DNA from: an uncultured Litoreibacter sp.
GTDB taxonomy: Bacteria; Pseudomonadota; Alphaproteobacteria; Rhodobacterales; Rhodobacteraceae
DNA: 64,000 bases
Direction of reading: 5' to 3'
Assembly: GCF_947487515.1 (NCBI RefSeq)
Contig: NZ_CANKWO010000002.1
Span: forward strand, 744,001 to 808,000
The translations under genes were made by a program, and so were the position numbers. Of this stretch, positions 17,922 through 25,500 are shown in pieces; position 1 is the stretch's first letter, and each line of letters begins with the position of its first letter. The notes beneath the pieces were generated by a model. That model did no database searches, was not told the origin of the DNA, and was given only the letters and a program-made list of their open reading frames with translations.

Positions 17922-18542
17922 TCAGTGCAAAGGGAAACCTGCGCTATGCTCTGCCTTGATCACCTGCGGGCGCATAAGGCTACACGCCAAACGGGCCTCC
18001 TCGGCGGAAAGGGCAGGGCGGGATGTGGTGCTATTATTTGGCCCAAGGTCGACAGCCAAGTTACCACAATACAAAAGATGGCTTTGCAAAAACCCTAGGG
18101 AAACATAGGTCACCGCCCGCAGCCCTTGAATTTGGCGAACCTCTCCCACGCCTAACAAATCCTTTGCCGAAACAAGAACTTCACGGGCCGAAAACAAGAC
18201 GTCAAACATTTGATGACGCAGGGCGATCCGTTGATTTGGGGCAAGATACAAATCTCGTGCAGGGCGATCTATTCCAAAGATGCCTGCAGGAATATGGATG
18301 GGGGATTTATGAGGTGCAGATGTCAGGTCTACGTCGCGAAATGCGATGCATTTGACCGTTTGTATCCCAAGATCTTTGGTCAAAACGCGATCGCCTGATT
18401 TCAGGTCCTCGACAAATCGTTCGCCGCTACTGGTCATGATCGGTGTCCCAACACTTAACCCTGCGGGAGAAAGGCGAACGGCCGTGTTTGCCTTCTTCTG
18501 GACGGGAAGGCTGATGGTTCTGGTGTTGGAATTCAGGGTCAT
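17922..18542 (-). CDS. Hint-domain protein (hedgehog/intein type)
   Basis: A 206-residue protein consisting almost only of a Hint domain (Hint_2 type common in Rhodobacterales). The Hint start is GLSVGTPIMTSSGERFVEDLKSG (shown here only as family landmark: GTPI at 32-35, VEDL and GDRVLT after it); further blocks are LAPNQRIAL near the middle and SLGFLQSHLLYCG. The usual nucleophile Cys at the domain start is Ser30 here. There is no signal peptide and no calcium-binding repeat, unlike larger Hint proteins. Function unknown; without an attached extein-like partner, autoprocessing is doubtful. Confidence 0.78.
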   Translation of the reverse strand: MTLNSNTRTISLPVQKKANTAVRLSPAGLSVGTPIMTSSGERFVEDLKSGDRVLTKDLGIQTVKCIAFRDVDLTSAPHKSPIHIPAGIFGIDRPARDLYLAPNQRIALRHQMFDVLFSAREVLVSAKDLLGVGEVRQIQGLRAVTYVSLGFLQSHLLYCGNLAVDLGPNNSTTSRPALSAEEARLACSLMRPQVIKAEHSAGFPLH

Positions 18543-18588
18543 TGGATGCTGCCTATTGGCCGGTTTTCCCGGTCTTAGTATGAGAGGT

Positions 18589-18619
18589 GTTAAGGGACCT
18601 TGGCAGCCGATCCCTTAAC
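18589..18619. repeat. Inverted repeat upstream of the Hint gene
   Basis: GTTAAGGGA at 18589-18597 and its exact complement at 18611-18619, separated by 13 bases. It lies between the IalB-like gene and the Hint gene. No T-run follows on either strand, so a canonical terminator is unlikely; it may be an operator or an RNA stem in the Hint 5' leader. Confidence 0.6.
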
Positions 18620-18638
18620 TTAGAAAAATTTTAGGTAT

Positions 18639-19169
18639 TTATCCGCCGCAGCGCTTGGATGCGTCCGCAAGGGCAGCCGTAAAGCCGCTGAGCGAGAAGG
18701 AGTCCTTGGTCGTCGTTCCACGTTTGGAGACGCCAGTGATCACAGCATTTGCCCCGCGTTTCATGGCGGCGATAATCTTGTTGTCATCTGCTGGTGTCGG
18801 CGCCCAAGCCGTTTCGCCGCTGGTGAACAACTCATATGTGCTGTCGCCGATTTTCAGGCTAACGGTTGCGCCGTCCGGATAAGGGTAGCCGCCCGTAAAG
18901 GAAACTTCGCCAAGCTTTCCTGCGCCAGGCCAGTAGCTAACGAACATCAATGTATCACCGCGGGTCACAGCAACGACGCGGCCACCTTTGGTGTTCACAA
19001 CTTCCTTAGGGCTGGAAACGATCCAGCACTGGGTTGGATTATCTTCAACGAACACGCTCCAGTCCGTTTTGGACGCCACGCGATTTGTTGACTGTTCCTG
19101 AGCGGAAAGGGGGCCTGTGGCCAAGACGAGGGCCGTGCTTACGACCATGCTCTGCAGCATTTTTTTCAT
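18639..19169 (-). CDS. Invasion-associated locus B (IalB) family protein
   Basis: A 176-residue exported protein: signal peptide to about residue 23 (ATGPLSAQ), then an IalB-family domain with DWSVFVEDNPTQCWIVSSP, a SYWPGAGKLGEVSFTGGYPY block and the C-terminal TKDSFSLSGFTAAL. Two Cys residues (CWIV and the C-terminal RCGG) may form a disulfide. IalB was named in Bartonella for a role in erythrocyte invasion, but in free-living alphaproteobacteria its role is unknown. I chose ATG 19169, which begins the signal peptide, over the upstream in-frame start. Confidence 0.85.
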   Translation of the reverse strand: MKKMLQSMVVSTALVLATGPLSAQEQSTNRVASKTDWSVFVEDNPTQCWIVSSPKEVVNTKGGRVVAVTRGDTLMFVSYWPGAGKLGEVSFTGGYPYPDGATVSLKIGDSTYELFTSGETAWAPTPADDNKIIAAMKRGANAVITGVSKRGTTTKDSFSLSGFTAALADASKRCGG

Positions 19170-19335
19170 GTATCTCACAGCTCCAGCTGTTTTTCTGCCT
19201 CTTGTGCGTCGAACGATCCTTAACGGATTCACTAAAGTCGACACACCACTATTATCTCGATTGCCAAACGATAACCTAGAATGCATGTGTTGGGGAAGGC
19301 CCATTGGCGGTTTTTCGCTTTATTAGGAGGCGTCT

Positions 19336-20334
19336 ATGACACAACCCATCCCTTTCGTCGAAATCTGGCGTGGTGATATGCTTGAATCACAACATCTGGG
19401 GCATGCGGTTGTATGTGATGCAAATGGCCAAATCGTGGAATCGTGGGGGGATGCCGAAAAGGTGATCTACCCGCGGTCGTCCTGCAAGATGTTGCAAGCG
19501 TTGCCCTTAATCGAAAGCGGCGCGGCGGCGGCACATGGGCTGGGGGCCGAGCATTTGGCGCTAGCCTGCGCGTCTCATCAGGGGGCGGCCATTCATACAG
19601 ACCGCGTGCAGCTGTGGCTGAATGACTTGGGCCTAAGTGTTTCCGATTTCCGCTGCGGACCGCAAAAGCCCTCAGATAAGGACGCGCATGAGGCATTGGT
19701 GCGCGCAGGCAAGCAGCCTTGCCAGATACACAACAATTGTTCGGGCAAACATTCAGGTTTTCTGACCTTGAACAAACATTTGGGCGCAGGGTCAGAGTAC
19801 GGCGAAGTCGATCACCCCGTGCAGGTTGCGGCGCGTGCCTCTTTCGAAGAAATGACCGGAGAGACCGCAGAATTCTACGGGATCGACGGGTGTTCTGCCC
19901 CGAATTTTTCGACGTCTGTCGCAGGGTTGGCCCGCGCCATGGCACGCATGGCAAGACCGCAGGGAACGGGCGCACGGGCGCAAGCAGCGACACAATTGGT
20001 CGAGGCGATGCGTATGCATCCTGATCTTGTGGCAGGTGAAGGTCGCGCATGCACCGAGCTGATGCGCGCAATGGATGGCAAAGTGGCCGTTAAAACGGGT
20101 GCCGAAGCGGTGTTTGTCGCGATTTTGCCCGAGCAGGGCCTAGGCATGGCACTGAAAATTGTCGATGGCGGCACCCGCGCGGCAGAGGCAGCAATTGCCG
20201 CATTGCTTGTGAAATACGGAGCACTCGACGCGAAACACCCCATGGCGGTTAAACGAATGCATGGGCCAATTCTAAACTGGAATGGCATCAATACAGGGCA
20301 CATGCGGATCAGTGCGGACTTCATTCATTCCTGA
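19336..20334 (+). CDS. L-asparaginase, Rhizobium etli (ReAV/ReAIV) type
   Basis: A 332-residue member of the asparaginase II (thermolabile Rhizobium) family, structurally related to serine-lysine beta-lactamases rather than to E. coli AnsA/AnsB. The active-site Ser48-x-x-Lys51 (SSCK) is present at the same numbering as in R. etli ReAV, as are Cys135 and Lys138 (NNCSGKH) and Cys186, the metal-site residues. It hydrolyses asparagine to aspartate and ammonia. An AGGAGG site precedes the ATG. No obvious secretion signal, so cytoplasmic. Its 3' end overlaps the kinase gene by ten bases, tail to tail. Confidence 0.92.
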   Translation: MTQPIPFVEIWRGDMLESQHLGHAVVCDANGQIVESWGDAEKVIYPRSSCKMLQALPLIESGAAAAHGLGAEHLALACASHQGAAIHTDRVQLWLNDLGLSVSDFRCGPQKPSDKDAHEALVRAGKQPCQIHNNCSGKHSGFLTLNKHLGAGSEYGEVDHPVQVAARASFEEMTGETAEFYGIDGCSAPNFSTSVAGLARAMARMARPQGTGARAQAATQLVEAMRMHPDLVAGEGRACTELMRAMDGKVAVKTGAEAVFVAILPEQGLGMALKIVDGGTRAAEAAIAALLVKYGALDAKHPMAVKRMHGPILNWNGINTGHMRISADFIHS

Positions 20335-22460
20335 AACGGGTCGGTATCCTCAGGAGAGAGCTCTTTGATCATCGCATGAATTTGGTCCTTCTTCAGGGGT
20401 TTTGTCAGATAGTGACCTATCCCTGACTGCTTTATCCGTTCCTCATCGCCGTCCATGGCATGCGCGGTCATAGCGATGATCGGGATAGGGTTGGCGCCGC
20501 GTTCTTCTTCGATTTCCCGAATTCGGGCGCTGGCCTCCATTCCATCCATTTCCGGCATCGAAATATCCGTGAACACCATGTCAAACTCGCCGTTTTTAAA
20601 CGCGTGAACAGCCTCGATCCCATTTTCAACTAGCGTAAGATCAAGCGTTAGGGTCTTCAGCATTTTTCGGAACACCAGCTGATTGGTTTTGTTGTCCTCG
20701 GCTGCCAACAGGCGCAATTGACGAAGTTCCGGGGCCTTTGGTGCAAAACTTGCGGCTTCGGTGATGCTGCTAAACAGGTCCTCGCGCTTGAAGGGTTTGC
20801 TGAGCGTCGCGATGCCTGACGGCAATTTGACGGGGATCGCAGGTGTGGTCATGGCAACAATGGGAGTGTCCCCAAACAAAGAGCGCAGTGTTTCGATCGC
20901 CCCCCCACCATCGCCCAATTCACGCTGAAGGCCGACAAATACGATGTCGGGATCGATGTCCTTGGTGGCGGCGTCCACATTGGGCAAGGCCGCGAATGTC
21001 AGGCCCAAGAATTCCATCTGCCGCGTCAGAATATCCAAGTCCATCGCGTTGGGTTCGATAACGAGGGCCCGATGGATGCCCGCGGGCAGCACCGCGGAGC
21101 CCATGTCGGCCTCCGCCACCAAGGGCAGGGTGATCTTGAACCCAAAGCACGCCCCTTCGCCCTTGACGCTACTGATCCAGACTTCACCCCCCATTTGCTC
21201 AACCAGCTTGTGGCTGATCGATAGACCCAAGCCGGTGCCTTCGTACTTGCGGTTTGCTTCGTCTTCGATCTGATTGAATTCACCAAAGATGTGTTCGATC
21301 ATATCTTCATCAATGCCAAGGCCGCTGTCTTCGACGGTGATATGGAGTTGGCAGTTTTGCTCCGCATCATTCACAACCCCCACGACCCGAACCAAGACAT
21401 AGCCTTCATCGGTGAACTTAACTGCATTCCCGACGAGGTTGGTCAAAACTTGCCGAATGCGTCCGGCATCGCCAACAAATTCAGCGGGCAGGAATTGATC
21501 ATAGTCGATCTGGAAATCCAGACCCTTTTGCGTGACGGTTGGATCAACAATCAATCCTACGTCTTGCACCAGCCGTTCCAGATCAAACGGCGCAGGTTTC
21601 AACAAAATCTTTTCTGCTTCGATCTTGGAGAAATCCAGAACGTCGTTGATGATCTCTAGCAGGGCCTCGCCAGAGTTTCGGATTGTTTGAGCGTAAAGAG
21701 TTCCTTCTTCATCCAGAGGGCTTTCAAGCAGCAGATCGGCCATGCCCACGACCCCGTTCATCGGAGTGCGCAACTCATGGCTCATTTTCGCAAGGAAGGC
21801 AGATTTAGCACGGTCCGCAGCTTGAGCTTTGTCGCGGGCATCGCGCAGTTCGCCCTCTTTTAGAATGCTATCCGTGATGTTGAGGACCAACGACACGACA
21901 CCGCCATCTGAGGTCCGCCGATCTACCATTTTGACGTAGATGCCATTCCAAAACCGAAGGGTGATCGGCTCAATCTTGGAGTTCGACCAGCGCGCAAGCA
22001 TCATTTCATACCAGTCGTCTGCGCCTTGATCACGAAGATCGACAATCCCCTCATCGATGCAAAGATCCAAAATTTCTGAAAAATTGGTGCCAGGCCCGAC
22101 GTCGCCTGCGCCTTCAAATGCAGCCAAATAGGGGGGGTTTGCAGCGATCAGGTTGCGGCTGGCATCAAATAGCGCAAACCCGTCATGAATGGTGTCGATC
22201 GCATCCCAAAGCAGGCGTTCCACCGCGACGACTTTATGGTTGGCGGCCACAAGATCTTTCACCACGCGGGTATTTTGACCTTCAAGCTCTTCGACCACCC
22301 GCCGTTGATCGACAATCTGACCAGACAGGTTCAACGCGTGGGCAGACAACTTGCGATTGGCAGCCGTTAGCTCTGCTTGCTTTTGATCCAACAGACGCTC
22401 CGCCGCTAAACGCGCGCGGCGTTCCAGCATCAGGTCTTCATTCGCCCTTGAGTGTTCCAT
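20325..22460 (-). CDS. Hybrid sensor histidine kinase with two receiver domains
   Basis: A 711-residue soluble kinase. Order: N-terminal coiled coil (about 1-90), PAS-like domain with WDAIDTIHDGFALFD (about 90-205), HisKA with His228 in the H-box (MSHELRTP), HATPase (about 330-445), a degenerate receiver (about 460-575) and a C-terminal receiver (about 580-700) with Asp632 in FTDISMPEMDG. The middle receiver has Gly510 where the phospho-acceptor Asp would be. There are no membrane segments, so the signal is cytoplasmic. I chose ATG 22460 (MEHSRANED) because upstream in-frame starts fall in the region shared with the divergent A2M gene. The stimulus and output are unknown. Confidence 0.9.
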   Translation of the reverse strand: MEHSRANEDLMLERRARLAAERLLDQKQAELTAANRKLSAHALNLSGQIVDQRRVVEELEGQNTRVVKDLVAANHKVVAVERLLWDAIDTIHDGFALFDASRNLIAANPPYLAAFEGAGDVGPGTNFSEILDLCIDEGIVDLRDQGADDWYEMMLARWSNSKIEPITLRFWNGIYVKMVDRRTSDGGVVSLVLNITDSILKEGELRDARDKAQAADRAKSAFLAKMSHELRTPMNGVVGMADLLLESPLDEEGTLYAQTIRNSGEALLEIINDVLDFSKIEAEKILLKPAPFDLERLVQDVGLIVDPTVTQKGLDFQIDYDQFLPAEFVGDAGRIRQVLTNLVGNAVKFTDEGYVLVRVVGVVNDAEQNCQLHITVEDSGLGIDEDMIEHIFGEFNQIEDEANRKYEGTGLGLSISHKLVEQMGGEVWISSVKGEGACFGFKITLPLVAEADMGSAVLPAGIHRALVIEPNAMDLDILTRQMEFLGLTFAALPNVDAATKDIDPDIVFVGLQRELGDGGGAIETLRSLFGDTPIVAMTTPAIPVKLPSGIATLSKPFKREDLFSSITEAASFAPKAPELRQLRLLAAEDNKTNQLVFRKMLKTLTLDLTLVENGIEAVHAFKNGEFDMVFTDISMPEMDGMEASARIREIEEERGANPIPIIAMTAHAMDGDEERIKQSGIGHYLTKPLKKDQIHAMIKELSPEDTDPFQE

Positions 22461-22594
22461 TGTCCTCGAATCAAAATATCGCGCAGCTCTGCATAGATTT
22501 GCCGAACTTGGTGAAGACCCACTTAACGCAACCACCTTGCCCGACTCATATTGTCTGTGCGACGCTTCATGTGATTTTACAAAAGAGGTTTGGT

Positions 22595-25500
22595 ATGGCG
22601 GTTCGCATTTTTTCGGCAACGCTGATGTTTGTGGCGTCTACCAGCATGGCATTTGCACAGGGGTTGATCCCCGAGCGCCGCATGAGCGTTTCGAAAAACA
22701 TGGACTTCTATGGCAGTGATCTAACGAATATCTTCGACACGACACTAGAAACCTGCACGCGGACCTGCCTTAGTAATCCGGCGTGCAAAGCCTTCACCTT
22801 CAATACCAAATCTAACGCTTGCTTCCCTAAATCCGACACCACCCAATCCGTGCCTTTTGAGGGGGCGGTTTCAGCCAAGGTGACAGATGCAACGTCGCAA
22901 GAATTGCTGACGGCGCAGACGCAGCGCGCCAAGGCGGGCTTTATCAGCGATCGGGACATCCGCGCAGCATTTGAACAAGCGTCAAACATGTCGCGCAGCT
23001 ATGTCGCCAATGCCTACACGCTGGATCAATATCTCGACGCAGCAGCGCATGCGCGCGACGAAGGCAAGCCGCTCAAGGCCATGCGGTTCGCAGGGGCGGC
23101 TTTGACATTGTCTGATCAATCCGACCTATGGGAAAGCTTTGCCCGTGACGCCGCCGCACATGCCAAGGCAACCACGGGCAACCGCCGGAAGTACAATCGT
23201 ATCTATCTATCAGCGTCGGTGAACGCCTATCTGCGCGCTACCACACCCGCCCTGTCCGTCAATGCCCTTACTTTGATGGCAGATGCGCTGGAGCAGAATA
23301 GCCGTGGCCGTGACATGATTGCGCCCTTGCGTTTGGCCCAGTCACTGCACCCACGCGACGACACAGCCCGCGCATTAAGCCGTGCGGTTCGTCTATTCGG
23401 ATTTCGGGTTTCCGAGACAGAAGTGGAAAGCAACTCAAGAGAGCCACGCATTTGTGTCGCATTCTCTGAGGAGCTGTCGAAAACCATCGACTATAGCCCA
23501 TATGTACAGTCTCAAATTTCCGGCATCAGCGTAGAGGCCCAGAACCGGCAGCTTTGTGTTGGCGGGTTGACGCATGGGGAACGCTATAGCTTCACCCTAC
23601 GCCAAGGTTTGCCGGCCAAATCCGGTGAAGCCCTGCAAAAGGGGGTGGAGATTACGCAATATGTCCGCGACCGTTCGCCGTCGGTGCGGTTCAACGGGCG
23701 GGCATATATTCTGCCCAGCAGTGGTGCGGCGGCCTTGCCTGTGGTGGCGGTGAACACCGATGTTTTGGATTTGACGCTTTATAAGGTCTCGGACCGCAAC
23801 ATCCTTCGCACGATGCAGAATGATTTCTTCGCCAAACCCCTAAGCTACTACGCAGAGCGCGAATTCCGTCGGGCGATGGGAGTTGAAGTTTGGACGGGTC
23901 AGGGGGACGTTGAAACTGCGCTGAATGAGGATGTGACCACCCGTTTGCCGATTGCCGATATCGTCGGAGAGATGACCCCCGGTGTTTACGCGTTGCAAGC
24001 CTCGGTGGCAGGGGCAGATGATGCGACCCCTGCCACCCAGTGGTTCGTGATCAGCGACTTGGGGCTGACAAGTCTGGAAGGCACCGATGGGATGCATGTC
24101 TTCGTGCGCGGATTGTCGGATGTGGCGGCTAAGGAGGGCGTGACCGTTTCGTTGATCTCGCGTGCCAATGAAGTGCTGGATACACAAGAAACCGACGCTC
24201 AGGGGTATGCCCGCTTTGACGCCGGATTGACCCGAGGTGTGGGCGCGGCCTCACCAGGGTTGCTGACAGTGCAAAAGGGGGATGATTTTGCGTTCTTGTC
24301 CCTGCGCGATCCTGAGTTCGACCTGTCCGATCGTGGCGTAGAGGGGCATCCGCCCGCCAAACCGGTCGATCTGTTTGTCACAACGGAACGGGGCGCATAT
24401 CGCGCGGGCGAGACCATCAGTGCGCTGGTGTTGGCGCGAGACAACGTCGCACGCGCGATTGAAGGCCTGTCTCTGACAGCTGTTTTGACGCGACCTGACG
24501 GTGTAGAATACGCACGAATGACCGCGGCGGACGCTGGTGCAGGGGGCCGCCTGTTTTCCATGCCATTGGGGGCCGAGGTCCCGCGCGGAACTTGGGGTTT
24601 GGCGGTTTTTGCTGATCCTGACGCTCCGGCGTTGTCGTCCCAGAACTTGCTGGTCGAGGATTTCCTGCCGGAGCGTATCGACGCGACACTAACTTTGCCC
24701 GAAGGCCCAATCGTGTCAGGCCGCGCAGCACCTGAGTTGGGGATCGAAGCGCGCTATCTTTTCGGTGCACCGGGTGCCGATCTAGCGGTGGAGGGGGACA
24801 TGACCTTGAAGGCGGCCACCTCGCTGGACGGGTTCTCTGGGTTTCGCTTTGGTCGCCACGACAGCCCGTTTCACGCCCTACGCAGCGGTTTTGCCTCGGA
24901 TGTGCGAACGGATGCTGCGGGATTTGCAACGGCTTCCCTAAAAATACCCGACTTGAGCGAAGTCATGCAGCCCCTGGAGGCGCAAATCACCGCACGCGTG
25001 CGGGAAGGATCTAATCGCCCGATAGAGCGTCGCATTACCCGACCTTTGTTGCTGGATAAGCCGGTAATCGGGGTTAAGCCGGAGTTTGATGGCGTCGTTG
25101 CAGAAAATGATGTCGCCAGCTTCGATCTCATTGCTCTTGGGCCTGATTTGACGCGGCAGGATATGCAAGTGCGCTGGACCGTGAACCGTATCAGAACCGA
25201 TTACCAATGGTATTCCAACTACGGGAACTGGCACTGGGATAAGGTGACAAGCCGCAGTCGGGTGGCATCAGGAGAGGTGACTTTGACAGCCGGTGACCCG
25301 CTGAAGGTCGCTGCACCGGTGCAATGGGGCGAATATGAAATCAAGGTAGAACGCACCGATGGCCCCTATGTTGCGACGTCGATGAAGTTCCAAGCAGGGT
25401 GGTACGCAAGTGCGAACGCAACCCAAACGCCCGACCTATTGGAAACCTCTTTGGACCAAACGCAATACCGCGCAGGTGATACGGCGACTTTGCGTATTGT

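Noticed and set aside
18620-18636. TTAGAAAAATTTTAG before the Hint gene as an ICE site
   Set aside because: The second arm reads TTTTAG rather than TTCTAA, with two mismatches, and the neighbouring genes have no iron link; it is probably an AT-rich leader.
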